64,000 nt of DNA from Sympetrum striolatum. Taxonomy: Eukaryota; Arthropoda; Insecta; Odonata; Libellulidae. Both the position numbers and the translations under genes were made by a program. The stretch is taken from NCBI GenBank assembly GCA_947579665.1, contig OX388350.1:32645393-32709392 (forward strand), written 5' to 3'. This document shows, one piece after another, positions 24,741 to 36,230 of the stretch. The notes under the pieces are model-generated. The model made no database searches. It saw only the letters and a list, made by a program, of their open reading frames with translations, and had not been told where the DNA came from. Position 1 is the first letter of the stretch. Every line of letters starts with the position of its first letter.

Positions 24741-26040
24741 TTATTGTGAAAGGTATTACGGAATATTTGGTTATTTTACGGGTTCTATTTCTTCTCGTCC
24801 GTTTTTGCTGTTGATATTCCAGTTGGAATAAATTTGCTTGACTACAAATTTAGTTTGAATCTCGGATAGTTCAACCTGAAAATGCTAAAGCGTGGTGAAA
24901 TAATTATTGCAAACTTTACTATGGTGTAGTCAGCCGATTCATATATTTTGCGGACATCCTTTTTAGTGACAAGTTATACCATGTACCTTGATTTTATATT
25001 AGACGAATATAAAGATTAAGATTTGATAAATTCAATATGTTGAATTTTAGCTATCATTTTATCATCTTTCATCAATAATTTTCCAATTCTTTCCTTATTG
25101 ATATTTTTCAAAGGTTTGTCGGATTTGCGAAATAGTACTTGAAGAAATCACTACTGAATCTGTAGTTACTTACTGAGTACTTTATAGTTTTCTGAAGGAA
25201 TTTCTGAAGTTCATTGTCAAATCAAAACATTAAAATGGAATCTAATAGTACAGAGTGGCTAACATTTTTCCTTAGGACATTTATTTATTAACGATAGTAC
25301 TTGGACATTAAATCAAAGAAAGCTTAGCAAGAATGGTCGTTTCGGTCTATCGTATATTTTTAAATTTTAGAGTATATTCTTATAGACAATTCCTTATTTA
25401 AATACCTCATGCGAGTTTATAGCCTTGATAATTTATTGATGGTGATAATTATTTTAATTCGTTTGTTTTAATAGTTGTCATGCAAAACCAAAGAATTTAA
25501 TTTTCAATTAAAAGTATGAGTTTTAAAACAGGATTTATGTAAGGAACTTGGATACATTTCCCTTAGATCCATACCAGATAGTACATATTTAAGTAAGGCT
25601 ATCACTAATATTTTATAAATCAATAATACGGTATTTTAGATAAAATATTTCTAATTAATAACGGAGATGTAAAATAGAAAATCCTCGGTATTCTTAAAGA
25701 ACAATATTAGTAAAATTCTATAATCCACTAAGCTGTGGACTATGCATTAATGATAAATTGATTGAAGAAAGATATAAAAAGAGTATGTTATCTCCTGGTG
25801 TGATATAACTCGCTTTTTGGCACATCATAATACTGTATATTCTGTAGAATTTATGATTTTCAAAGGAATAGTTATTTATAGAATAAAATGTATATCCGTA
25901 TATTTACATTATTAACGTTAAATTATAAAGTCTGCAGCTTCTACTAAGTCCTATAGTAAGAATCAGAAGACTGGAGTAAAAATGGTTGTCAATCCGTGAG
26001 CCTCTTCATTACACAACCAATCGAACTCTATTAAGTCTAG
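24741..26040. other. AT-rich spacer
   Basis: No feature recognised. Confidence 0.4.
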
Positions 26041-26640
26041 CGCCATTCCTATTCCCATCACCGCCTGAGTCCATGAAGGCAAAGAGAAAATCAATGTTAT
26101 GTTTAGTTTAGCGTCTGGTGATTCGATCTGTGTCCATTGGACAAGTGTGGCTCTGTTTTAAACAGTCTGCTTCGGAGGTGGCGAGGATCGCAAGTGTTGA
26201 AAAAACCATGACACGGTTTTAATGCCGGAAAAACGGGCGTAAGTGGGAGAAGTGGGGGATGTATTTGGATGCACGATTGTGAGGCGTGGGTGTGCCGAGG
26301 GAGTGAGATTAAATTGCAACTGCACTGCCGAGGTCCTTCAGACGCTTGTTCTCGCGTCTTTTTACTCCTTTTCGCGTCTTTTCTCTATCTGTCTCCTTCT
26401 GCATCATTTTATCCTTTCTTTTTTTTATTTAAGACTTAGCGTGTGAGGAGTCGCTGGCCGCTCTCTCACTTTTTCCGTTTTTTCAATAATGCTCGTCTGC
26501 GCGTTTTTCCTGCTCCCGAACTTTTGTCGCAACTGCATCCTTTCACTATCCTCGCCTTTCTTTCCGCGAATTTTTGCATAAATACGGCTGGGATGTCTGA
26601 GCGTTTTGTCTGTCCGTCCGCCCAGTAGGCAAGAGTAATT
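26041..26640. other. GC-richer patch, pyrimidine-rich at its right end
   Basis: Frames at 26243-26446 and 26443-26628 cross a strongly T/C-rich plus strand and are low-complexity read-throughs. No recognised gene. Confidence 0.4.
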
Positions 26641-26734
26641 TTCCTATGCTGTATTTTACTGTTTTGCGTAAGAATATTAAAATGTACGCACTAATTGATA
26701 GTTTTATATATTTTTTCATGTTTATTCTTACCTG

Positions 26735-26960
26735 TTAGTTATGACTATCGGTAGGTTTCCGCAGGTTTTTCACACACCCCCCCTTCTTAGTGGGTGTTTT
26801 TCTGCATTGGATACATTTTTTTCCCTGAGAATGTCTTAGGTTTTTTGCATTCTCACATTTTTATGCTATCTCTTGCATTTAATTATTATATAATCTACGG
26901 TGATTGGTTGGATGGAAGAAGAAACTTTCAGTCACATTGCTCGCCTAAAGATGAATTATT
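26735..26960 (+). mobile_element. SINE/LINE tail fragment (family S), plus strand
   Basis: This matches the reverse complement of 18062-18300 block by block: GACTATCGGTAGGTTTCC, GCAGGTTTTTCACAC, a C7 run, TTCTTAGTGGGTGTTTTTCTGC, CTTAGGTTTTTTGCAT, and GGTTGGATGGAAGAAGAAAC. The 3' end (GCTCGCCTAAAGATGAATTA) is more diverged than in the 51.0-kb copy. The short frame at 26794-26997 lies within it and is not a gene. Confidence 0.85.
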
Positions 26961-27880
26961 AACATCTACCATTGATAATTATCTTAAAGAGAATTAAATT
27001 CATTCGTTATTACGGAAATTTGTTGATAACAACTGACAGCCCGAATCAAAATCCGCTAAAAACTAATCGGGTGGTTAATGCACAGTAATTCAGTAATAAT
27101 ATTATAGTGCTATACTTGCACTTATTTTTAATATTCGCACTTATACATTAAGGATAACTATTGACGATAATAAAAAAAATTATGCGAAATTCTTGTAGAT
27201 AATACATAATTTTTTCTGTTCAGTAAAGAACACTTTCAATGAAACTAAGTACACAAATAAAATCGACTGGGGAAGGCTTTACCAAGAGGAAATTCATGCA
27301 AAAACATTGGAATTAACTAACTCTTTACGTCTGATGTATGTAGAAATACGTATTCAGTTATTCTATTCGTGCTTTTCCCCTCCAAGGAAACAAGAAAAAG
27401 TAATGAATACCAGAATTGGGTAACAAAAGTTTGCTTGAAACTATTACAGTAAATCTTATGCGCTTCAATTTTTTATTTGCGTTAATGCTGTGCTAACAAC
27501 GCTGAATGACGATACTTAAATCCTGGACAAGCAAGTAATTGTTTTTTCTGCTCGTGAAATTTGTTCGTTTGTCTAAAAATTCACTTACTCTTCTGCATTA
27601 CATTAAATATTTCTGGTGAAATTATGATGTTTCATATAAATATTTTTTATTATAAATTCATCATAAATACATAATTTACTCATGGATGTAGGTTAAAAAT
27701 ATAAGAGAAAGAAAATATGAAGCTGAATTCTTCTTACGGTCCTTCCCAAAATATTTCTACATTATAATTTTTTCGTAAGACGAGAGACTGAATTTTACTA
27801 ACTGGTATACATTCATAATATATTTCCTTATCTGATTCGTAAGATTAATAAAACTAAGGTGCGCTAGAGAATTTCGGAAA
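26961..27880. other. AT-rich spacer
   Basis: No feature recognised. Confidence 0.4.
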
Positions 27881-28345
27881 GGTTTGAATTTAAGGCAACG
27901 AGTATCCGCAGCATGAAATCTTAATCAACATAACTTTCTTGGTTCCGCTCTCACGGAATCAGGTGGCACTAATTCCCGCCGAATGTATTCTCTAATTACA
28001 CGTAAAACGCAGTTCTCGTAAGCGGCAGTGTTGTCGTGGTGTTTGCGTTAGTTAATCAGTTCGTGTTATCCCATTGATATTGCAGTCTTGAGACGCTGGC
28101 GCAGACGTTTGTTCTCGATCATTAGCGGGTGGAGGTCGACGAAATATGGCCTTAGTCTATTGTAATAGTAATCCGAGAGCGGTTCCTACCTCGCCGATGC
28201 CCCGCCCCTTTAAAAACTTTGATTCATCCTTCGCAGAATCCTCCACAGAATACGAAATTACAATTTCCACGAACGGTAGGATCTTGATACGTTCTATAAC
28301 CCGTACCGTTTGGTCTGCATTTAAAATAAAATTGAATTGTTAGAA
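27881..28345. other. GC-richer patch with a 65-codon frame
   Basis: The frame 28146-28343 begins AAATATGG, a fair start context, and reads MALVYCNSNPRAVPTSPM. It is not recognisable and ends in AT-rich DNA. A splice-acceptor-like TTGATATTGCAG ends at 28085 but the following sequence soon meets stops in the relevant frames. This is not called as a gene. Confidence 0.35.
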
Positions 28346-28619
28346 TTGGAGAAGGATCCTAGAAAATGCATGCGTTTTTATTTTAATTACTTTATGACTA
28401 TACCCACAGACATTCTAATTATAGAAAACTAGTTATAACTTTAAGATGAAGGCTTAAAAGCATTCTATAATAATTGATAGACAAAGCCTATACTATCTGT
28501 GGCTCAATTTCTGGATAAAAACAAAGCAAAATGTCTAAATTCCACTAGTGTACTCAATTGCTCGGCCGGTTTCAACTAATGGACAGATATTATCATTCCT
28601 CGGCATTGTAATATTGTTA

Positions 28620-28870
28620 ATAATAAAATGTTTAGCATGAGGAAACGTAATAAAATTGCACTTAAAGGCGTGTGCGCTCTGGGTGAAAGATAGCGGCGTG
28701 ACTGGGACTTGAACCCAGGTCTCTCACATACTTAGCAGGTTTTCTAATCACTAAAATGTCATACCTAGTAGTTTAGTGGTTAGAACACCTGTCCGGAATG
28801 TCGAAGACCTTGGTTCGAAACTCATTCATGCCGCTATTTTTCACCTCTGTTTTTCCTTGGGAATAAAATT
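28620..28870. mobile_element. head-to-head inverted pair of tRNA-derived SINEs
   Basis: On the plus strand, about 28764-28842 reads as a tRNA-like head: an A-box region TAGTTTAGTGGTTAGAAC, a B box GGTTCGAAACTC, and a CATGCCGCTATTTTTC end. The minus strand of about 28685-28763 carries a second head: TTTTAGTGATTAGAAAACC, GGGTTCAAGTCCCAG, and CACGCCGCTATC. The two align over their whole lengths as reverse complements and meet near 28763. Both bodies run outward. The right continues with TTTTTCCTTGGGAA, as in the body at 21.4 and 50.7 kb. The left continues with a GCGCACACGCCTTTAAGTGC block resembling GTGCACGCCCTTATGTGC of the same body. Box B supports RNA polymerase III ancestry; the heads do not fold as clean functional tRNAs. 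Confidence 0.8.
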
Positions 28871-29030
28871 TATAACCGACTGTATAGTTATTATATTTTA
28901 TCTTACGTTAGTAATTACATATCGGTACATGTTCATGATTTTTTTGATGCATTTTTTGTTAAAAAAGTCATGTTTCTGATAAAATCGATATGAGAAAGCG
29001 TACCAGTGGAAAGCCATAATCATAACTAAA

Positions 29031-29214
29031 ATAATTTAATAGCTTTGTAATTTTCCACTGGATTTATTTGCACTACCGGTTACACTTCTGAGGAAGCATT
29101 TTCAGGTGACAAGAAAAATATTTTGACAAAACAAAACATTTATATTATCACCTGAAGATACTTTCTCGGAAGTAAAAATAAATCCTGTGGAAAATTACAA
29201 AGCTTTTTGATTAT
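29031..29214. repeat. foldback element
   Basis: The left arm (29031-29110) contains AGCTTTGTAATTTTCCAC, GGATTTATTT, CTGAGGAAGC and TTTTCAGGTGA. The right arm (29147-29214) is the reverse complement with ATCACCTGAAGATACTTTC, TCGGAAGT, AATAAATCCTGTGG and AAAATTACAAAGCT. The left arm has about 14 extra bases including ACCGGT. The spacer is about 36 bases and AT-rich. It resembles the other foldbacks in having a TTCCAC(A/T)G-type outer motif and a CCTGA(A/T)GAT core. Confidence 0.85.
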
Positions 29215-31160
29215 TATCATGTTGCTGATGTTTCAGCTCGGTGAACATTTTTGCTGTCCAATATGTAGCATCTATATTCTTTCTGCACGACTTACCAAAT
29301 CCATTTTGGATCTCTTACATGCATGTACCACAAATAAGGGAATAGCATTGAGATTCCCAGGAAAATAAATTTCAAATATCCCGACTACTTAAAGAGAAAA
29401 ATATAAATGCCCCCATCGCGTAAATAATGTCTATCTAGAGCACTGATTCTTCTTAATTACACGGTGTACGGTTCGAGAAATTGCCTGACTACGCCTTGCC
29501 GCTACTTTTATTCCCATTTTCTATTTTACCTTCGTCTGCCGATGTAAATGAACTTTCCTATGCTCCACCACGAGTGGAGAAGAAAGAAAATAAAGGTTAC
29601 GTAGAACAGTGAATAATAAGTCCGAGGATATTCCCTCAAGTAAAGCGATCCCACCGAATATAATGATTCACGCGCTAATGAATGTGTAAAGAAATGGGTT
29701 GTTTAGGGGCGGGTTAAGAGACTGGGAAAAATAGACAAAGACATTTAGCTGGCAAGTTGAGACTAAAAAGGCGTCTCCAGCACCTCATTCCGAGTGCGGC
29801 GAGCAAACTTATTTTCGGTGCGGGACGATTTAATCAGTCCTCAAGTTCCCGCTGACTGCACGGGACGTTTATCATCTTCCTTAAAAATTACGCGGAATCT
29901 CGGGAGAGAAATGTTTATGAATCACGTATTTGACGCATGGAGGATTGGTACTTTATTATACTTTCCGAGGTGGCTCTCTACGCTCTAAACTGGTTAACTA
30001 GGAACGTTAAATTAGCGTATATCAATATTATAATAATGGAAATCAAATAGAAGTAAATTGTGATTCACTTTTAAATATCGGCACCGAAAAAGTCTTTACT
30101 AAGTAAATTTTAGAAAAATAATTTTTAATTGATAACTTTTGTATTATATTTCTTAGGAAATAGTGTTGATTTTTCGCATTTCTCGCAACTGTTTTAAGGA
30201 AGTTTTTGTCGACGTTTATCAAATTATTCTGAAACAATGTCGAATCAGACAAATCAATTTATAGACAATTCAATTTTGTTTCCGTATACTCTTTAGCATT
30301 AAAATAAAAATCAATGTGGATTTTTACACATAAAAATAAGGACAACGTTAGAGGAAACTAAGTGCATGTAAAAATATAGCCCTTCCACAAGATAGAATCT
30401 TTAGTCATATTATTATTAAACTGACTTTCTTCTGTCTCCCAAGTAAAATTTATCTTTAGGGTGAGAAAATTTTCGGTGATTCTTAAGAACATATTTTTTT
30501 ATTTTTCCAAGGTAATGATTTGTATATTTTAAAACAAAATTCATGGCATAGATAAATACGACAGTTGTAAGAAAGTTCAATATTTAGCTAAGTTAAAAAA
30601 TATTGTGCTAATAATTTATTGAAGATTTAATAACATAGGAAATACAAGTTGCAAACTGGTTTACAGACTTGGATGGAATGGACGAATTTTTAGTACTTCA
30701 GTTTTGATAGAACAACTTTCAATTCATAATATTGTTTCTGCTTTCGCCTTCAGCATACAGGATGTCTCAAGTTTAATCCAATAGGGAATTATATTATTAC
30801 CCGATTAGGTCCATTCCGTAGATATGTTCTTCATATGCTAGGAAATTAGGCGGTTAATAAGGTATCCGGTCCTGAAATTAGTACCAGATCATAATTAATC
30901 TTCATTCATTCAGATCTATAACTAATCTTCAATCAACAATTCTTTTTCTTCACAACAACAATTTATATCATATATGTTAAAATTTATTTGAGATTCAGTT
31001 TTTATTACTTTTCAAATAAGCTTTAATTTTTACTCTCTACACAAATTATCTACTTTATGTATCTACTCAAATTTATTATTTATAACATCCTACATGTAAA
31101 TTTTATTATTTATCATAATTTTAGTGATATTTACGCTTAAAGTTGAATAATTTGCGATAC
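29215..31160. other. AT-rich stretch with a small GC-richer patch
   Basis: About 29690-29990 is GC-richer and carries a 64-codon frame (29794-29988) of no recognisable family. Otherwise nothing was seen. Confidence 0.4.
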
Positions 31161-31164
31161 AAAT

Positions 31165-31311
31165 TTCCATATTTGTGATATTTTATACTTATCAAATCCT
31201 ATTGTTTATTGCATTTTATATCTTGAAACTTTACTTTGTGATATTGGAGCTGTGACATTTTTGGTTACAAAAGGGTGCATCCCGTTGAATAAATAAATAA
31301 GTAAATAACTG
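31165..31311 (+). mobile_element. probable retroposon 3' end with AATA-type tail
   Basis: A GGGTGCATCCCGTTGAATAA end is followed by AATAAATAAGTAAATAA (to about 31309). CR1/L2/Jockey-type LINEs and their SINE partners in arthropods often end in a short hairpin-like GTGC...CC block followed by AATA/AAATA repeats. The upstream boundary is unclear and no coding remnant was identified. Confidence 0.5.
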
Positions 31312-31555
31312 TTTGAAACATTGTCACTGAGGTATCATAAGAATGAGACTGGTAAGCTGGAAATTGATCAATAAGAGGAATTTCTTCGTAGCATATCGAT
31401 ACAAATATTGATATCAGCAAAAAAAATTCCGACTATACTCCGGTGAAAGATATGAGGACATTTTTTGATTACATCTTTATGAATATAAAAAATGTATATT
31501 TAATAAAACTTCCCTAGGGGAAACATAAAGAGAATGACATCATTTAGCCTTTAAT
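31312..31555. other. AT-rich spacer
   Basis: No feature recognised. Confidence 0.4.
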
Positions 31556-32160
31556 TAGGGACAATGTGTCAAAGATATTTCACGAGAGTTTGGGGTTATT
31601 ATTCGTGAAGGTGAAGCATAGAAGGAAAGGGAAGAATGGATTCAGGAGGAAAGTTGGCCCCTCCAAGAAGAATGTAGCGAGCAATAAACAGCATCCTTCT
31701 ACTCCATCATACTTGTCTTATTCACCCCTCTCATATTATTTCTCTTATTTACTTTTTGCTTCCCCCCGAAAGGCATACAAGTCGGTTGTGACTTATTCAA
31801 AAGTAAAAGAACAAGACCGAGGCGCCGGCAGAATTTCATTTTAACAAACGTTTTGCTTCTTTTGGGAGCGCCAGTTTTGATTCTCTCTCGGCATCGCATT
31901 CCTTTTGTCTCGACGGTTTTTTTTCTTCGGCCCTTCTTTGCAACGCCGTCCGGATTGCAGCGCTTTCATGAATATGCGCGCCCCTATGTTTTGGCCGAAA
32001 AGAAACGTATAAGAGGAATTAAACTGTTTTTCGTCCTTTTCGGTGTTTTTCTCCCTCCAAGTCCTCGCTCTGGGGAATTCTTGCGCCCCGAGACGTTTGA
32101 ATTCTTAATGGAAAGGGACATTTTTGTAAGTGAGGAAGATTCCCGTTAATACTCGAGCCG
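31556..32160. other. GC-richer patch with read-through frames
   Basis: Plus frames 31566-31844 (92 codons) and 31853-32149 (98 codons) oppose minus frames 31699-31899 and 32019-32225. The translations are unrecognised. A GTAAGT donor-like site at 32127-32132 has no clear partner acceptor. Confidence 0.4.
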
Positions 32161-32670
32161 AAGGAAATCCTTTGTAAATGTTTAATGGAATCGGCATTCT
32201 TTATTTTCTTGTTTTCTTTTTTCATAACTATTGTTTCCTTTTTATTGTAAACTCGGCTTGTTTATACGAATTATTCTTGAGAAATTTCGAAGTTTAGCCA
32301 AGAAATTGAGTGAAATCTTCAGTGACCAAATTTTTCTCTCTCTCTGCGAAAATCAATTATTAGAACATATCAGTTTTTTATACTGCCTGGTATTCATTCA
32401 CATTTTTGGTAGAATTACTTATCCTTAAGAAATCCAGTGATATCTCATAAAATAACATCGATGAGTTTTGCGTTACTTTTCGGAATCTTGAAAATATGAA
32501 TTTGACTTCACAAATGCATCGATGCCCACAAGTATATCACACTATACAAAAGGCTTCAAATCTTCTTATGTACTCTTTCAGCCACGCTTAAGAGGTCAGT
32601 ACATTTGGAAAAAATTGAAATACCATGGCAGATCATATTTTGTTCAATAAACATATCAAAGATTAAGGTG
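32161..32670. other. AT-rich spacer
   Basis: A short TCTC microsatellite lies at 32334-32345. Nothing else recognised. Confidence 0.4.
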
Positions 32671-32672
32671 AT

Positions 32673-32750
32673 TAACTTGATGGTGGTTGGCATGCTATTT
32701 TATAGACGACGCCAAGGTTTCAGGTTCTAGTCCCGGCGAAGTAAGATTTC
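32673..32750 (+). mobile_element. tRNA-like SINE head, solitary
   Basis: An A-box-like TGGTGGTTGGCATGC and a B-box-like GGTTCTAGTCCCGGCG are spaced about as in tRNAs and tRNA-derived SINEs. Several mismatches to the B-box consensus, and the lack of a clean cloverleaf, argue against a functional tRNA. The downstream body was not matched. Confidence 0.55.
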
Positions 32751-32937
32751 CTTATTTATCGTAAATGTTGTAATATTTGTCAGTTGCTACATTCCACTGC
32801 AATGGTACAATAAATGAACATGCGTTGCAACTTTATAGAATGAAGAAATAAAAAACTGGAGCGAAATCTCGTATCGTTAACATAATCATTTTCGTATCGA
32901 ACATAAGTTCATTTAATAATTTTCTCTCAAATTTCAG

Positions 32938-33030
32938 GTTTCATGGAAATCGCTATCTTCTCTCAGATGCAAGAATGGACCGATACTAAATAGAAGGCAA
33001 CGAACCGCTTCTGAAAACTCATCAGCTCCG
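32938..33030 (+). CDS. candidate internal exon, 31 codons, gene unknown
   Basis: This is the only segment with the full form of a host exon. It is preceded by a pyrimidine-rich TTTTCTCTCAAATTTCAG acceptor and followed by GTAAGTATAA, a near-perfect match to the U1 donor consensus. The 93 bases are a multiple of three. Only one of the three frames is open; the other two reach a stop at TAA and TAG near 32988-32992. The open frame begins VSWKSLSSLRCKNG and ends NRRQRTASENSSAP. It is basic and serine-rich, has no membrane segment, and RRQRTAS resembles a basophilic kinase site. I do not recognise the protein. A symmetric phase-0 cassette exon of a large gene, possibly alternatively spliced, would fit. 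No flanking exon was found in the window, which would then be mostly intron. Chance coincidence of good splice sites remains possible. Confidence 0.45.
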
Positions 33031-33640
33031 GTAAGTATAATTTGCCATTTACTTTATATGTCTACGTTTTCGTGATCGTCACTCCGTACTTATATAATGC
33101 AGGATATAGTGATATAAAAACTTTCTAATCAGTATCCTAACTCTTACGGACTCATGATTCGATAAGATTTCAGTTTATACGTCCATTAACTAAATTTTAC
33201 ACATTGAGTTTACATTGCAATGTTATCTGATATTTACGATGAAGAATTTTCGGCAAACATCAAGTGAACTGCGTTAAGAAAAAATAATTTAACCTCCTGG
33301 AAGGTTCAGTATTGGCTTTGAAAAATATGAACTCCCAAGAGATTTAAATTATTTCGCATTAAATAGGTAATATTTTCATTTCTTATTAATTGCAATTTAC
33401 CGTTTTAATTTGTTTTATCTATATGCAAAGAATTGCCTTAATTTTCAGTTCATATACTTACTGTTCATACTATCAATAGGTCACAATTTATTTAAGGTGA
33501 AATGATCACAATGATAAAAACCATCAATTAAAGTAGTATAAATATAATACGTAGTGAGTAGTAATAATACTTACGGAATCAATCGCTATTGCAAGTTTTT
33601 TTTCATTTGCACATCTTTAGTTCATAGAAAATATAATTGT
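33031..33640. other. AT-rich spacer (intron-like if the preceding exon is real)
   Basis: No feature recognised. Confidence 0.4.
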
Positions 33641-33644
33641 CCAA

Positions 33645-33765
33645 AAAATCTCATGGACTCGGGATAACAACCCGTCTTTCCCTTGCCCAGGGTACCCTGA
33701 CCACTAAGCTATCTTGCAGAAAAACTTAGGGTTTGAGTCCTGGTTTCGTTAGAATTTTATATGTT
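33645..33765. mobile_element. second head-to-head pair of tRNA-like SINE heads, decayed
   Basis: The minus strand of about 33645-33716 has TAGCTTAGTGGTCAGGG (A-box region) and a GGGTT...GAGTCC B box interrupted by about seven bases. The plus strand of about 33716-33765 has GGGTTTGAGTCCTGG, a near-consensus B box, but its A-box half is lost or shared. This repeats the inverted arrangement at 28.7 kb in a more degraded state. Confidence 0.55.
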
Positions 33766-34040
33766 CTTTTACCTTTGGCGTTCCTTGCTGCCTTATCTTG
33801 TCAAGTCCCCAATATCCTACCCTTATGAAGTTCATTTTTTACTGCAGCTAGACTCTTAATTTCGACTTACCATTATAAAGAAAGGTTGCAAAGTTCGAAT
33901 TCTACTAATATTTCTTTCTTCAGAATATTTGTTTCTTGTGAATTTATATTTGAAAAATAGAACTGATTTCCGTCTTTGCCTAAATAACCATGAGTGTTAT
34001 CGTGGAAGGCCTGCAGAATTCCTCAAAATGGCTCTGAACA
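33766..34040. other. spacer
   Basis: No feature recognised. The frame at 33929-34144 runs through it without family resemblance. Confidence 0.35.
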
Positions 34041-34745
34041 ATCCAATATGCTTTCATGTTTCCGAGAAATGCTTCCGCGAAGAATTATCGCGACGAGAAA
34101 ATATGGCTGATTCCGATTCCACCGAAGAAAAATCTCCCATTTAAACACGCCTCCAAATTGCCCCAAATACTATAAATTTTCTATAAAGTATCTCCTCCCA
34201 TTCCGCTTCGTAAATATTGTTTATAGGTGCGCGCGTATACACGCTTTCGTACTTCATCTGTTTGGTTCGAGTAATCGCGGTAAAAGGTCGGGTAAGATTG
34301 TGTAAAAGACGGCGAAAGGCAAAAAGAAAGAAGACTGTCGCCAAATGTCTCGACGGAAGGGGTGTTTTCGTGCAAAGGGCTGAGAGAGGGAGCTGTTGCA
34401 GCGGTTGCACTCTGTTGCTGCTGACGTGGTGTTCCTTCGATGCCAATGTAGAAGTGCAGAAGGTGATGTAAGGAATAATGCGGTGTGGCGACAGCGTTAT
34501 GGCTTAAAATGGCGCCAAACATAGGACGGCACTGGGAAAGATTTAACCTTATTTTTCGATCAAACACGGGGTTAGTCCAAAATTTCTCGTGTTTTTCCGG
34601 ACCGCGTTATTCAATCTTTTTAGTTTATTTTAGTTCAATGGATAGGGGTACTAAGTTTCAGATGGGTTTCTTCGGAAGTCCTTCAGATTGGGTCTCCCTT
34701 TTGAGAATTGAATGGGTGCTTCTATATTTGGTATCCTTATGATAT
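34041..34745. other. GC-richer patch with overlapping frames on both strands
   Basis: Minus frames 34141-34446 (101 codons) and 34181-34567 (128 codons, with a Q4 run) and plus frames 34217-34471 and 34485-34742 overlap heavily, as expected for chance openness in GC-richer DNA. None is recognisable. A short AT repeat lies at 34740-34755. Confidence 0.4.
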
Positions 34746-36230
34746 ATATATATACTTGGGAATTAATGCCATCTTACAATGGCTATCAATATGCCGATTG
34801 TAAGGAAAGCTTTGGATGTTTTTATAAAAGTGTGTATTAGGAAAACTTTTAATATTTATTCCGTATTAATCTGCAATATTTTAGGACAGAAAAAAATCCT
34901 CTAATAGGAAAACTTTATGATCGGAAGATGGTAACTGAAATAGAGAGTGTTAGAAATATTAATTACAGTTAGATAGATAATATTAGATGAAATGAAAGAT
35001 TGAAATATAGTATTGTAAAATCTTATTCACTCCTTCTATTGAAATTTAGTGTAAAAGATAAAAAAAGTGCTTGGAAGTGGTCGAAACATGTAATTTCATT
35101 AATATACGACATAGTTTTATTGAATTTGTTACGTACTTAGTCGAACACATACTCATAAATCTCTGGCTGGTTATCTTCTACGTAAAAGTTTTATGTAAAA
35201 GTATATGTTTGATATTTTTTTAAGAAGTTGAAGAACTACTCAACAAATTTATTTGTAGATTTACTAGGATTGTTATATGTTTCTTATTAGATGCATGCTG
35301 CTAATAATATTATGTTGTACTGGTTACAAAGGATAAGTATTTATATGAAAACATATTGGGATTGTAATCTACTTGTAACTATTTCTCGAACCAATGTTTG
35401 TTATAACTTTTCCACGAAATACATCATTTAATCCACATATTATTGTATGGCAAAGACATACAAAGAATATACCGATAGTTCCGCAATAAGACTTCCTAAA
35501 ACTATCAAAAATCCACGAAAGGAAATAATTCCCGGTGTATTATAGTCACGGAATGAATTTAAATATTTTTTATGCAATGATTGAAATGGAACCTGTTGTA
35601 GAATTTTGGAATTAAATGATTTTTTAAGGAGAATAGCATAAAAGTAAGGGCATAAAATATCTTTCAAGCTAAATAATAATATACTGCATATAATTGTTAG
35701 AGTTCTAAGAACAAGCTAGGCTAACTAAGGTAGTTATTAACTAAACGGAACATTTGAACTGAATCGAGTATTTGCTTTCAGCATCTATAATAATACACTA
35801 TGCCAACTATATATGCACTACTTTCTATTCATTTGAAAGTAATGGAATTCCTAAAATCGTTGTAGGTACCATTATACTATACCAACTATAATTGTATACA
35901 ATGCTGTACTAATCTCACCTAAAAGTTTCCCAATTGTTGATTTACTTTATGGTAAATTACTCTGCCAAATAATTTTCTCTGAGGCATATCTAAAAACTGG
36001 TATAATAGTTCTTCAATAAGCTAAGTGATAACATGAATAGAGTTGAAAATGATAAAATACCGCAACTACTTTCGAGGTTTCACCTTATATTTCTTCTATT
36101 TCTCAGCTATGGCTTTTATTTTTATGGCCTGAGGCATCGATGTCGGAGGCTCCATTGTTTTTGTTGTAATTCTAGTTGTAACTTTTCTTGCGCAAAGAAT
36201 CGGCCCTGAATTTTTCATCGGTTTCCGATT
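34746..36230. other. AT-rich spacer
   Basis: No feature recognised. Confidence 0.4.

Noticed and set aside
28764..28842. Possible functional tRNA gene
   Set aside because: Box A and box B are present, but the acceptor and anticodon arms do not pair cleanly, and an inverted second copy and SINE body are attached.
32673..32750. Possible functional tRNA gene
   Set aside because: The B box deviates from consensus and no clean cloverleaf could be drawn; a SINE head is more likely.
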